From the NCBI RefSeq assembly GCF_003097635.1, contig NZ_QCZI01000001.1, positions 124,001-188,000 of the forward strand: a DNA stretch of 64,000 bases, given 5' to 3'. This DNA comes from Flavobacterium psychrotolerans. Its GTDB lineage: Bacteria; Bacteroidota; Bacteroidia; Flavobacteriales; Flavobacteriaceae. Position 1 is the first letter of the stretch, and each line of letters opens with the position of its first letter. Below are positions 26,429-35,291 of the stretch, piece after piece. The notes under the pieces were generated by a model. That model was not told the origin of the DNA, ran no database searches, and saw nothing but the letters and a program-made list of their open reading frames with translations. A program made the translations under genes and the position numbers.

Positions 26429-27646
26429 ATGGCATCAATTAAACTAATTTTAAGAACACATCAGGCAGACCAAACAGGACACAGCCCATTGTATATTCGA
26501 ATTATAAAAGATAGAAAAACGAAATTTATCACTGCTGGAGTGAAGCTCAAAGAGAACGAGTGGGATGAAACAAAGCAGAAAGTAAAGAAGAACCATCCAA
26601 ACAGTGCGAGGATGAATGCCTCATTATCTCAAAAGATTGCCGATGCTGAAGGTCAGGTTGCGGATATGGAACGCAAAGTAAAATCCATTTCAATCAGTAA
26701 ATTAAAAGATGCTATCAAGGGAAAAGTTGTGCCAAACTTTTTTGAATATGCTTATGCTCGATGTGAAAAAATAAAAGGCAGCGTATCATTTGGAACTTAT
26801 AAAAACTATACGCTTTACACCAAGAAGTTTGAGAATTATGTTGGTAGTAGGGATGTTTATTTCGATGATATTACGGTTACAGTTCTCAAAGATTATATGG
26901 CTCATATGGGAAATATTTTGAAAAACGGAGCAACTACGCAACGCTATTCTATTATGATTTTGGCGATAATGTTCAAGGAAGCAATCAAAGAAGATATCAT
27001 TCCGGAATATATGTACCCATTTAACAAACTGACATTGAGAAAAGATACTGAAAAAAGAGTATTCCTAAACAAAGACCAAATCGAGATATTAACCAATTTA
27101 GAACTAAAGGAAGGACGAAAAGCTGATTTATGGCGTGATTTATTCCTTTTCTCAATTTACGCAGGAGGATTAAGATTTAGTGATGTTATCGAGCTGCAAT
27201 ACACTAATTACAATAGCGAAGAACAAAGAATAAAAAAAGTAATCCGCAAAACAGGAAGATTACACCAGTTTAAAATCGGAAAGGTTGCGATTGATATTTT
27301 GAATAAATACATCAAGGAAGATGCACAACACGATGATTATATTTTTCCGATTATAACCGATAAAGCAACTTACAAAAAGAGCGAAGAAATGCGTTATTTT
27401 ATATCTCAAAGAGAAAATCATTCCGCCAATTTCCAACTCAACCGAATGGGTAAAATAATGAAACTGCCGTTTCCACTTTCGTTCCATTTATCAAGACACA
27501 GTTTTGCAACCAATGCGTTAAATAACGGAATGAGAATTGAGCACGTTTCTAAATTAATGGATCACACAGACATCAGCACAACGCAGATATATGCTAAAAT
27601 CATCAGTGAAGAACTGGACAAAGCGGTAGACAATTATATTTTTTAA
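26429..27646 (+). CDS. tyrosine-type site-specific integrase
   Basis: A 405-residue tyrosine recombinase. Residues 1-100 form the Bacteroidota-type arm-binding domain (R-T-H-Q-A-D-Q-T-G-H-S-P-L-Y-I-R), about 110-205 the SAM-like core-binding domain, and 210-405 the catalytic domain. Catalytic residues are visible: R in G-G-L-R-F-S-D (about 249), K in R-K-T-G-R (about 275), H-L-S-R-H (H about 353, R about 356), H in L-M-D-H-T-D and the nucleophile Y in Q-I-Y-A-K (about 388). It should insert and excise the island to its right. It lies at the left edge next to the paired boxes, the usual place for an integrase. Confidence 0.93.
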   Translation: MASIKLILRTHQADQTGHSPLYIRIIKDRKTKFITAGVKLKENEWDETKQKVKKNHPNSARMNASLSQKIADAEGQVADMERKVKSISISKLKDAIKGKVVPNFFEYAYARCEKIKGSVSFGTYKNYTLYTKKFENYVGSRDVYFDDITVTVLKDYMAHMGNILKNGATTQRYSIMILAIMFKEAIKEDIIPEYMYPFNKLTLRKDTEKRVFLNKDQIEILTNLELKEGRKADLWRDLFLFSIYAGGLRFSDVIELQYTNYNSEEQRIKKVIRKTGRLHQFKIGKVAIDILNKYIKEDAQHDDYIFPIITDKATYKKSEEMRYFISQRENHSANFQLNRMGKIMKLPFPLSFHLSRHSFATNALNNGMRIEHVSKLMDHTDISTTQIYAKIISEELDKAVDNYIF

Positions 27647-27703
27647 ATATCGTGTTAAGTGCCTATTTTATTGACCTTAAACGATTGTTAATAACTTCAA
27701 ATA

Positions 27704-27730
27704 AAATCCTTTAACAAGGATTTTTTTTAT
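27704..27730 (+). terminator. terminator after the integrase gene
   Basis: Stem AAATCCTT / AAGGATTT with a TAAC loop, followed by a long T run. Confidence 0.8.
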
Positions 27731-27916
27731 TTTATAACTTTACCACAGAGTAAACAAGTAATTTTTAAAGCATTCGAAACGAGTGATAAACGAACTCTAG
27801 TAGAAAACACTAGGACTTCCAAAAAGCAACCAATTTAAAACCGCTTTTAATTACCTTTCAATACTAAATGAATACCAAAAAAAACATACTAAAATTTGAA
27901 TTCAAAGGATCAAAAT

Positions 27917-28804
27917 ATGCAAACAGCTCCGTTTGTAGAATTATTGGCAGTGCCACAAGCACTAGCCAAAAATCCTTTATTTGATATAATCGTTGAAGAA
28001 AAAGTCAATGTTCAAAGTTATTGCAATGCCTTAATTGCAAAAACATTAGAACTCAAACAATCTCAATTCCCTGCATTTATCGATTATCAATTCAACCTGG
28101 TAAAAAACCCAGAGGTATGGATTTGTAAACTCGAAAAACTATTAGCCAACAATGAAGCTTTTTTCAGTTCCAAAACGGCAATGAGTAGATACAATAAGTT
28201 GTACTTTTTAATCGAGAAAAAACGAACAGAGCTGCAATCTTTAAGAGTAGTTGACACGAAAACAAAAACTCCAAAAAGACTTATTAACGCTAATTCTGAT
28301 GATAGATATTTTTCGTATTTTGAAGTCAAAAATCATATTGAAACACTAACAGACTTTACCGAAAAACTTATTTATTTAACCCAAGAAGCTTTTGCGTATA
28401 AACAAGCTGATAAATTTTCAATTAATACAACTTTACAAGCGTATGACGAACAATGTAACCATCAAATTGAGCATTTACAAACTCTACGCAAAATGCGTTC
28501 TGAATATGATAAAGAACAACAAGAAAAATTAGACAATGTAAAATTGGCAAAAGCACCAACTTTAAAAATCCGTTTGAATGGTCCAATCAATATTTTAACT
28601 GATGCTTACAAACAAATGATGAATGATGTAAAACCAAATGGCAAACCTTACATTGAGTATAAAATAAAAGAAATTGCAAAATTCATTTGTGATAATTATT
28701 TAGACGAAAATGGAAATGAACTTTCAATGCTTACAATTCAAACATATTTATCGCCAACTCGAACAGATAAGAACCCAAATAATGATTGGAAAATAAAACT
28801 ATAG
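27917..28804 (+). CDS. island protein of unknown function upstream of the HTH and primase genes
   Basis: A 295-residue hydrophilic, helix-rich protein (many K, E, Q and N) with a C-terminal segment resembling a winged helix: I-A-K-F-I-C-D-N-Y-L-D-E-N-G-N-E-L-S-M-L-T-I-Q-T then Y-L-S-P-T-R-T-D-K. Proteins with this ending commonly precede an HTH protein and a VirE-type gene in Bacteroidota elements, so a role in replication or regulation of the island is plausible but not shown. I use the ATG at 27917; an in-frame TTG at 27896 is the alternative. Family not recognised with certainty. Confidence 0.6.
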   Translation: MQTAPFVELLAVPQALAKNPLFDIIVEEKVNVQSYCNALIAKTLELKQSQFPAFIDYQFNLVKNPEVWICKLEKLLANNEAFFSSKTAMSRYNKLYFLIEKKRTELQSLRVVDTKTKTPKRLINANSDDRYFSYFEVKNHIETLTDFTEKLIYLTQEAFAYKQADKFSINTTLQAYDEQCNHQIEHLQTLRKMRSEYDKEQQEKLDNVKLAKAPTLKIRLNGPINILTDAYKQMMNDVKPNGKPYIEYKIKEIAKFICDNYLDENGNELSMLTIQTYLSPTRTDKNPNNDWKIKL

Positions 28805-28867
28805 TCCGATTTTTTCTAAAATTAACATTTCAACTTCTCAATATTCATAAGGTCTAACAAACTTTTT

Positions 28868-28907
28868 AGTCCGATAAGACCAAATAAGTCTAATCGGACT
28901 TTTTTTG
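28868..28907. terminator. long bidirectional terminator or attenuator
   Basis: AGTCCGATaAGAC (28868-28880) pairs with GTCTaATCGGACT (28888-28900) around a CAAATAA loop, then a run of T; AAAA precedes it. A partial copy of the arm (AGTCCGATTTTTT) lies just after the stop at 28803. Confidence 0.85.
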
Positions 28908-28948
28908 ATTTCGTCCATTTGCACCATAACAATTTAAAACTTTTAAAA

Positions 28949-29230
28949 ATGGATGCAATTATCTTCACAAAAGACCAGTTCACAGATCTAATGACAAAAT
29001 TAGACACTATTCAATCTCAAATCTCTATCAAGGCAGACCCAAAGAAAGAAACCTTTTTAGACAATCAAGAATTCCTTTTACTGATGAAAATTTCAAAACG
29101 TACAGCTCAAACCTGGAGAGACGAAGGTAAAATTTCATTCAGTCAAGTGGGAAACAAAATCTACTACAAACTTTCTGATGTTGAAAAACTCCTTACGGAA
29201 CATTACAACAAATCTTTTAAAGGAAGATAA
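28949..29230 (+). CDS. small helix-turn-helix DNA-binding protein (excisionase/MerR-like)
   Basis: A 93-residue protein. A coiled N-terminus is followed by an HTH_17-type domain: L-D-N-Q-E-F-L-L-L-M-K-I-S-K-R-T-A-Q-T-W-R-D-E-G, then I-S-F-S-Q-V-G-N-K-I-Y-Y-K-L-S-D-V-E-K-L-L, the usual excisionase/MerR helix-turn-helix plus wing. It could act as a recombination directionality factor or a repressor of the island. I start at 28949 (MDAII): ten further upstream codons fall next to the terminator hairpin and are rich in His, Asn and Leu. Confidence 0.8.
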   Translation: MDAIIFTKDQFTDLMTKLDTIQSQISIKADPKKETFLDNQEFLLLMKISKRTAQTWRDEGKISFSQVGNKIYYKLSDVEKLLTEHYNKSFKGR

Positions 29231-29231
29231 A

Positions 29232-29324
29232 ATGAAAGAGTGTAACGGAACTTGCGAAATTTGTGATTGCAAGCCAATCACAAAAGGGAAACTTCTAATC
29301 TTGAAAATAAATTTTAAAACCTAA
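29232..29324 (+). CDS. tiny cysteine-rich ORF
   Basis: A 30-codon ORF with four cysteines in the pattern C-x3-C-x2-C-x-C, starting 1 base after the HTH stop and ending 3 bases before the primase start, so it could be translated by coupling. The spacing suits a zinc-binding knuckle. It is too short to judge from the sequence and could be chance. Confidence 0.35.
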   Translation: MKECNGTCEICDCKPITKGKLLILKINFKT

Positions 29325-29327
29325 AAA

Positions 29328-31421
29328 ATGGTAACAGTCTTTAAAAACTTCAACGAAGTCATAGAACACAAAACAATTTCAACAATTTTAGAAGAAATCA
29401 AAACTGGAAAGTACAGACCGGGCATAGTTTACTTACGAAAGTCACTTACCGAAAACAAAACAGAAGCCTACAACAAAGCCAAAAAATCACTTCCAGCATT
29501 CACGCCTTCGGGAAAGTTTGTTGGAGGTCGAAAATTGGAATTCCTAGCCGAATATTCAAATTGTATCATTTTGGACATTGATAAATTAAGTAAAACCGAT
29601 TTGCAAAATGCTTCGCATTTGGCCAATCAAAGTGAGTTTACTTATGCCAGTTTCATCAGTCCATCAGGAAACGGATTAAAAATTTTAGTCAAAATTAATT
29701 CAGACAAAGCCAATCACAAAGAAGCATTTTTATTGGTTCAAGCACATTATGAGGCTATTTTAAAACTGGAAATAGACAAATCGGGCAAAGATGTAACAAG
29801 GTTATGTTTTTATTCTTTTGATGAAAATTTATATCTCAATGAGAACGCTTCCGTTTTTGCTACATCAATTCCAGTCGAAATTCCCGAGCTTGTCATCCCG
29901 AGCGCAGTCGAGGGAACTCAACTAGAACCATCAACAGATTACGATGCCATTTACAATCATTGCATAAAATTCACCGAAAAAAAAGTGCAATTCGTGAATG
30001 GTAGCCGAAACGTATTCGTACACCAATTAGCCTGTAACCTAAATCGCAAAGGAGTTTCACTTCACGAAGCTTTGGGATATATTTTAACTGATTTTGGTTA
30101 TGATGAAAAAGAAGTAACACAAGCAGTAAATAGTGCTTACGGAAACATTCACGAGTTTGGAAACGATAAAAGAGAAAAGCCAACTAAGAAAAAAGATGTC
30201 ACTCTGAGCTTGTCGAAGAGCTTTGATGATAGCGAAGACGACGAAGACAAACCAAAACCAACCCAAATAGACCGTTTAGAACTGTTTTTATCAAACAAAT
30301 ATGTATTTCGGCATAATATAGTATCAGGTAAATTAGAGTTCCAATATTTCGGTAAAAAGAAGTGGAATGTAATGAATGATTTTATTGAAAATTCAATGCT
30401 ACGGGAGTGTTTAAAAGGACGAATTAAAACCAATTTATCTTCATTACGAAACTTATTGTATTCTGATTTTTGTGAGCTGTTCAATCCATTTGAAGATTAC
30501 TTTTTCAATTTACCTACTTATGATGAAAAGACCGATTACATTACCGAATTAGCCAACACCATAACCACTACAAAACAAGAACTTTGGCAGCAATGTTTCA
30601 AAAAATGGTTAGTGGCTATGGTTGGTTGCGTTCTCGATGAAAAGGTAATAAATCACACCGTTATTGTCTTTAGCGGCAAACAAGGATTAGGTAAAACAAC
30701 GTGGGTTGAAAAACTCGTTCCCAAGCAATTGAAAGAATATTTATTTTCCGGAACCATCAACCCAAATAATAAAGATACTTTGGTTCAACTAGCGGAATGT
30801 ATGTTAATCAACTTGGACGAACTCGAAAATTTAAATCGTTCCGAAATTGGATCACTAAAAGAAATCATTACAAAAACGCAAATCAGAATGCGAAAAGCTT
30901 ACGGACACAACAACGAAACAATGCCCAGAAGGGCATCGTTTGCCGGAAGTGTCAATACCGCACAGTTTTTAAATGATAGTACAGGAAGCAGAAGGTTTCT
31001 TTGTTTTGAATTGGAAGGCATAAAATACCAGCACAATGTAGATATTAATATGGCATTTTCACAAGCTTTATTTCTTTTCAAAAGTGGTTTCAGGTTTTGG
31101 TTTGACCAGGAAGAAATAAAATCAATAACCGAGAATAATGAACAATACCAACTCCGAAGTCCAGAAGAAGAATTGCTTTTAACGTGGTTTGAACCTTGCG
31201 AGGTAGAAAATGCGCAAACGTTTTTAAATGCTTCGCAAATAGCTTCAAAATTAGTCGATAGAACAAAAATCAACATTAATGATAATACAATTAACAAGCT
31301 GGGGAAAGCACTAAAAAAACATAATTTTATAAGACTTAAAAAAAATGGATTATTTGTTTATGCAGTTAAAGAAAACAGCTATGAAGAAGTAGATTATAGC
31401 AACAGAGAAATTCAAGAATAA
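29328..31421 (+). CDS. VirE/VapE-like primase-helicase protein
   Basis: A 697-residue protein. Residues of about 40-190 match the BT4734-type N-terminal domain that goes with VirE in Bacteroidota (I-L-D-I-D-K-L...F-I-S-P-S-G-N-G-L-K). Residues of about 390-620 are a P-loop ATPase of the VapE type: Walker A S-G-K-Q-G-L-G-K-T-T near 448, Walker B-like L-I-N-L-D-E-L-E near 490, then G-S-V-N-T-A-Q-F-L. Such proteins are superfamily-3-like helicases often linked to a primase and serve replication of mobile elements. Two dispersed repeats are read in frame inside a linker (residues 189-196 and 291-298). Replication initiation is an inference. Confidence 0.82.
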   Translation: MVTVFKNFNEVIEHKTISTILEEIKTGKYRPGIVYLRKSLTENKTEAYNKAKKSLPAFTPSGKFVGGRKLEFLAEYSNCIILDIDKLSKTDLQNASHLANQSEFTYASFISPSGNGLKILVKINSDKANHKEAFLLVQAHYEAILKLEIDKSGKDVTRLCFYSFDENLYLNENASVFATSIPVEIPELVIPSAVEGTQLEPSTDYDAIYNHCIKFTEKKVQFVNGSRNVFVHQLACNLNRKGVSLHEALGYILTDFGYDEKEVTQAVNSAYGNIHEFGNDKREKPTKKKDVTLSLSKSFDDSEDDEDKPKPTQIDRLELFLSNKYVFRHNIVSGKLEFQYFGKKKWNVMNDFIENSMLRECLKGRIKTNLSSLRNLLYSDFCELFNPFEDYFFNLPTYDEKTDYITELANTITTTKQELWQQCFKKWLVAMVGCVLDEKVINHTVIVFSGKQGLGKTTWVEKLVPKQLKEYLFSGTINPNNKDTLVQLAECMLINLDELENLNRSEIGSLKEIITKTQIRMRKAYGHNNETMPRRASFAGSVNTAQFLNDSTGSRRFLCFELEGIKYQHNVDINMAFSQALFLFKSGFRFWFDQEEIKSITENNEQYQLRSPEEELLLTWFEPCEVENAQTFLNASQIASKLVDRTKININDNTINKLGKALKKHNFIRLKKNGLFVYAVKENSYEEVDYSNREIQE
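29892..29915 (+). repeat. dispersed repeat GTCATCCCGAGCG-type inside the VirE-like gene
   Basis: Starts GTCATCCCGAGCGCAGTCGA and ends GGGA, a repeat sequence I recognise as widespread in Bacteroidota. Here it is translated as V-I-P-S-A-V-E-G in the linker of the primase-helicase, without breaking the frame. Confidence 0.7.
30198..30221 (+). repeat. dispersed repeat GTCACTCTGAGC-type inside the VirE-like gene
   Basis: GTCACTCTGAGCTTGTCGAA followed by GAGC; another common repeat type, translated as V-T-L-S-L-S-K-S. Again in frame and in a low-complexity acidic linker. Confidence 0.65.
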
Positions 31422-31462
31422 TTGAATAATTAAACCTTAAAAACAGCACACAAAAATCGCTT

Positions 31463-31497
31463 AAAAAAGTGGAAAACTAACGTTTCCACTTTTTTTA
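31463..31497. terminator. bidirectional terminator after the VirE-like gene
   Basis: Stem AAAAAAGTGGAAA / TTTCCACTTTTTT with a seven-base loop, running into T on the plus strand. Confidence 0.85.
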
Positions 31498-31537
31498 TGT
31501 TTTTTACTTTTATTTGCTTCAAAATTCTTTGTTTTTA

Positions 31538-31742
31538 TAGGGTAAGGTTGGTACCCAAAAAACGGCACAAACATTTTTTATTTTTTTTCTTGTCAAACAA
31601 TCGGGTAATATAAGACCATAACAAAGCAAATTAGTAAAGTAGTAGTTCCAGTTTGCACTCATACAGCCATATAAATCCGTTTTTTTTATGCTAAAAAAAT
31701 AAAAAATCTTTTATCTCAAATTAGGGTACCAACCTTACCCTA
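31538..31742. repeat. 19-bp perfect inverted repeat upstream of hsdM
   Basis: TAGGGTAAGGTTGGTACCC at 31538-31556 and its exact reverse complement at 31724-31742, 167 bases apart. The 514-base gap between the primase gene and hsdM otherwise contains only the terminator and AT-rich DNA without an ORF. The arms could fold as a long stem, act as binding sites, or mark a former insertion. Confidence 0.75.
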
Positions 31743-31935
31743 AACTTGTTTTCGCTCTTTTACATTCCATTGCTTTTTTGTATGTTTGTTGATTGTACAA
31801 AATCTGCTACAACAGATAGTAAAAACAGAAAATAAAATACCTGCACAAATTATAAAATCTAAAAAATAAAGTTGGTCTCATTTAACAAAGAGTTAGGTAG
31901 ATAACTTTGTTTTTAAATACTATTTTTAATCAATA

Positions 31936-34038
31936 ATGACAAACGAACAACTCAAAAAACTAGAAAAAGACCTGTGGGATTCTGCCAATTCGCTCCGTGC
32001 TTATGGCGGACTGAAAGCAGCCGATTATGCAGTGCCAGTTTTAGGACTAATTTTTCTACGATTTGCAGAAAATAAATACAGCCACTACGAGCCTGAAATC
32101 CTTAAAGAATACGAAGCCGAAAAAGGAACCAGATTAGAAAGATCAATTCATTCTATAGCGTTGTCAAAATGTGGTTTTTATTTGCCAGATTTTGCTCGTT
32201 ATGATTATTTACTCACACTTCCTGGAGACGAAAGTTTGGCTAAAAAACTCCGTGAAGCAATGGAAGGCATCGAAAAATACCAAGACGATAAATTCAAGGA
32301 TGTTTTGCCAAAAGAAGCCTACTTTGAAATAGAAAAAAAGAAAGCCGATATACTACCACAATTACTCAAGACATTCTCCGACATTCCTAAAAATGCAACA
32401 GGAGATATTTTTGGTAAGATATATGAATTCTTCTTGGGCGAATTCGCAATGAGCGAAGGGCAAAAAGGAGGAGAATTTTTCACACCAACTTCTGTAGTGC
32501 GTTTTATTGTAGAAGTCATTGAACCGTATGCCGGAAAGATATACGATCCAGCTTGTGGTTCGGGAGGTATGTTCGTACAAAGTGCAACTTTCGTTAAAGA
32601 AGCCAAACACGATTTGAGTGATATTTATGTGTACGGTCAAGAATATATGGGCGAAACGGCACGATTGGCAAAGATGAACTTGATGGTCAACAACATTCGT
32701 GGCGAAATTACAGAAACCAACTCTTACGAAAATGACCCTTATGATGGTTTAGGAAAGTTCGATTTTGTAATGGCTAATCCACCGTTTAATGTAAAATCAG
32801 TAAAAGAAAGTACCGTAAAAAACGACGAACGTTTCTACAAATACGGCTTGCCAAAAAACAAAGGCAAAAACACCAACGACAGCATTACCGATGCCAATTA
32901 TCTTTGGATTTCCTTATTTGCTACATCATTAAACGATAAAGGAAGAGCTGGCTTTGTGATGCCTAATTCGGCATCTGATGCAAGAAATTCAGAATATGAA
33001 ATTCGTAAAAAGATAGTAGATAGCGGCATTGTAGATTGTATGGTTTCTATGCCTTCCAATATGTTTTTAACCGTTACGGTTGCTGCAACGTTATGGTTTT
33101 TTGACAAGCAGAAAATAAATACGGATAGAAAAGATAAAATACTTTTTATTGATTCGACAGAAACCTACAATCAAATTGATAGAGCACACCGTGAGTGGAA
33201 AGAAGAACACATACAAAACCTTACGGCAATTGTACGTTTGTATCGTGGAGAAAACGAACGCTATCTTGAATTAATTGGTAGTTACATCAACCAAGCCAAC
33301 GAAGCGATAGACAAAGTGCCAACAGCTTATAATGATTATTTTACTATTTTAAAAAGTACGATAATTAATTTACAGCATTATTCAAGAGAAAGTAAAACCA
33401 AACACAAGCCTGAAGCTTTCAAAAAGATTGAAGAAAATGGTCTACTTAATAAAATAGCAGCTTTATCATTACCAAATATTCCGTTACCAGTCATTGCGAG
33501 GAACGAAGCAATCGCATCAAACGAGCAACAATTAAAGTACGCCAAAAAATTAATTGTTTACACCACCCAAATAAAAGAATTAGAAACTAAACTAAAAACT
33601 AGCAAAGACGCATTGCTTGAAGTTTTAGCACTTGCTGATAAACAAATCAAAGTAAAAAACGATAAAGACTGGGTGGCTTTAGGCTTAAATGGTATAAAAT
33701 TAATTGAAGAATTGCAACAAATCTGGAAAAACAGTACCGACGAAGTTGCCTATTTTCAAACCAATATAGACTGGTTACAAAGCCGTTTTCCAGAAGCAAA
33801 ATATGCCGATGTTATAGGTTTATGCAAAGTTGCCGATAAAACTGAATATACAGAAGAACAAGATTACTCAATGAATGCGGGTAGATATGTTGGGATAGTT
33901 GATAATGATGGTTTTAAATCATTCAATGATTATAAAGACAAAATTTTTGATTTAAATCAAAAATTAAATAGTTTAAAAATTCAATCTAAATCTATCGAAC
34001 TAACTATTGAAGAAAATATTAATAATCTGTTTATATGA
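31936..34038 (+). CDS. hsdM: type I restriction-modification methyltransferase subunit
   Basis: A 700-residue N6-adenine methyltransferase. An HsdM N-terminal helical domain (L-K-K-L-E-K-D-L-W-D-S-A-N-S-L-R) leads to G-G-E-F-F-T-P near residue 177, the SAM motif I D-P-A-C-G-S-G-G near 203 and the catalytic N-P-P-F near 280. The C-terminal 250 residues are longer than usual, with coiled-coil character (V-Y-T-T-Q-I-K-E-L-E-T-K-L-K). A dispersed repeat is translated in frame at about residues 519-526. It overlaps hsdS by 4 bases (ATGA). With hsdS it methylates the host recognition site; with hsdR it completes the restriction complex. Confidence 0.95.
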   Translation: MTNEQLKKLEKDLWDSANSLRAYGGLKAADYAVPVLGLIFLRFAENKYSHYEPEILKEYEAEKGTRLERSIHSIALSKCGFYLPDFARYDYLLTLPGDESLAKKLREAMEGIEKYQDDKFKDVLPKEAYFEIEKKKADILPQLLKTFSDIPKNATGDIFGKIYEFFLGEFAMSEGQKGGEFFTPTSVVRFIVEVIEPYAGKIYDPACGSGGMFVQSATFVKEAKHDLSDIYVYGQEYMGETARLAKMNLMVNNIRGEITETNSYENDPYDGLGKFDFVMANPPFNVKSVKESTVKNDERFYKYGLPKNKGKNTNDSITDANYLWISLFATSLNDKGRAGFVMPNSASDARNSEYEIRKKIVDSGIVDCMVSMPSNMFLTVTVAATLWFFDKQKINTDRKDKILFIDSTETYNQIDRAHREWKEEHIQNLTAIVRLYRGENERYLELIGSYINQANEAIDKVPTAYNDYFTILKSTIINLQHYSRESKTKHKPEAFKKIEENGLLNKIAALSLPNIPLPVIARNEAIASNEQQLKYAKKLIVYTTQIKELETKLKTSKDALLEVLALADKQIKVKNDKDWVALGLNGIKLIEELQQIWKNSTDEVAYFQTNIDWLQSRFPEAKYADVIGLCKVADKTEYTEEQDYSMNAGRYVGIVDNDGFKSFNDYKDKIFDLNQKLNSLKIQSKSIELTIEENINNLFI
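33490..33513 (+). repeat. dispersed repeat GTCATTGCGAGG-type inside hsdM
   Basis: GTCATTGCGAGGAACGAAGC followed by AATC, a repeat type found in many Bacteroidota, translated as V-I-A-R-N-E-A-I within the coiled-coil extension of HsdM. The related form occurs inverted at 59227-59251. Confidence 0.7.
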
Positions 34039-35288
34039 TTTGGCAAATAAAAACTTTAGACGAATTAGGTTTTGTTGCTCGTGGTAAATCAAAACACAGA
34101 CCTCGCGGAGATAAAAAACTATACGGCGGAAAATATCCTTTAATTCAAACAGGAGATATTCAAAAAACCGATTTTTATATTTCCGAATATACAAACACAT
34201 ACAACGATGTTGGATTAGCTCAAAGTAAATTATGGAAAAAAGGCACATTGTGTCTTTCCATCGTTGGTGCTAATACTGCCGAATCTGCTATTTTAGGATT
34301 TGATGCTTGTTTTCCTGATAGTGTAATTGGTTTCATTGCAAATCCCGAAATGTCAAATGAAATATTTATTAAATATTATTTTGACACAATGAAACTGCAA
34401 ATGAGAAAAATATCTGATGGTGGAGCAAGAGAAAACTTAAGTATGGAGAAGTTATTTACTTTCAAAATACCAACACCACCAGTTATTATTCAAAATAAAA
34501 TTGCTTCCATACTATCTTCTTACGATGAATTGATTGAAAACAACAAACAACGCATCAAGCTTTTGGAAGAAATGGCAGAAGAAATTTATAAAGAATGGTT
34601 TGTGCGTTTGCGTTTTCCGGGTTATGTAAATTCTAAAATACTAAATGGATTACCTTATGGTTGGGAGAAAGTAAGATTAGATGATTATATTAAATTTGAA
34701 AAAGGTATTGAGCCAGGAAGTGATAATTACTGCAATGAAAAAATAGATAATAATTACATACCTTTTTTGAGAGTTGGAGATTTGGGTTCAAGGGACAATT
34801 GTGTATTTGTTCACAAAGACTTATTAAAAGACAAAATTTTAAATACAGATGATATTGCTATTACTTTAGACGGAAGTGTTGGTCTAGTTGCAATGAATTT
34901 ATCTGGAGGATTTTCTAGTGGAGTTAGAAAAATAGTTTTTAAAAATAAAAATTTAAAGAGGTCATTCATTTACCAAACTTTATTGTCAGAAAACATTCAA
35001 TCAACAATAAAAGCTCACGCTGCGGGAACAACAATTCTGCACGCTGGAAGTTCGATAAACTTTATGAAAATTCTTTTACCTGATAAAATAATTTTAGACA
35101 AGTTTGAAGAAGTTGTAAATCCAATTATTGAGGAGATTCTGATATTAAAAGGTAAAACTCAAATACTTCAAGAAACACGTAATTTATTATTACCTCGATT
35201 AATAAGCGGTAAATTAAGTGTTAATCATTTGGTCGAGGAAGAATTATTAATGGTAGCAGAGCCAAGAGCCGAATATCAAAATAAATAA
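34035..35288 (+). CDS. hsdS: type I restriction-modification specificity subunit
   Basis: A 417-residue HsdS with two target-recognition domains and two conserved helical spacers. TRD1 covers about residues 1-150, the central spacer reads S-Y-D-E-L-I-E-N-N-K-Q-R-I-K-L-L-E-E-M-A near 160-185, TRD2 about 205-370 (L-P-Y-G-W-E-K-V near its start), and the distal spacer contains L-L-L-P-R-L-I-S-G-K near 390. It decides the bipartite DNA sequence for both modification and cutting; the sequence cannot be deduced. Its start overlaps hsdM, and its stop is 3 bases before the first DUF262 gene. Confidence 0.93.
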   Translation: MIWQIKTLDELGFVARGKSKHRPRGDKKLYGGKYPLIQTGDIQKTDFYISEYTNTYNDVGLAQSKLWKKGTLCLSIVGANTAESAILGFDACFPDSVIGFIANPEMSNEIFIKYYFDTMKLQMRKISDGGARENLSMEKLFTFKIPTPPVIIQNKIASILSSYDELIENNKQRIKLLEEMAEEIYKEWFVRLRFPGYVNSKILNGLPYGWEKVRLDDYIKFEKGIEPGSDNYCNEKIDNNYIPFLRVGDLGSRDNCVFVHKDLLKDKILNTDDIAITLDGSVGLVAMNLSGGFSSGVRKIVFKNKNLKRSFIYQTLLSENIQSTIKAHAAGTTILHAGSSINFMKILLPDKIILDKFEEVVNPIIEEILILKGKTQILQETRNLLLPRLISGKLSVNHLVEEELLMVAEPRAEYQNK

Positions 35289-35291
35289 ATT

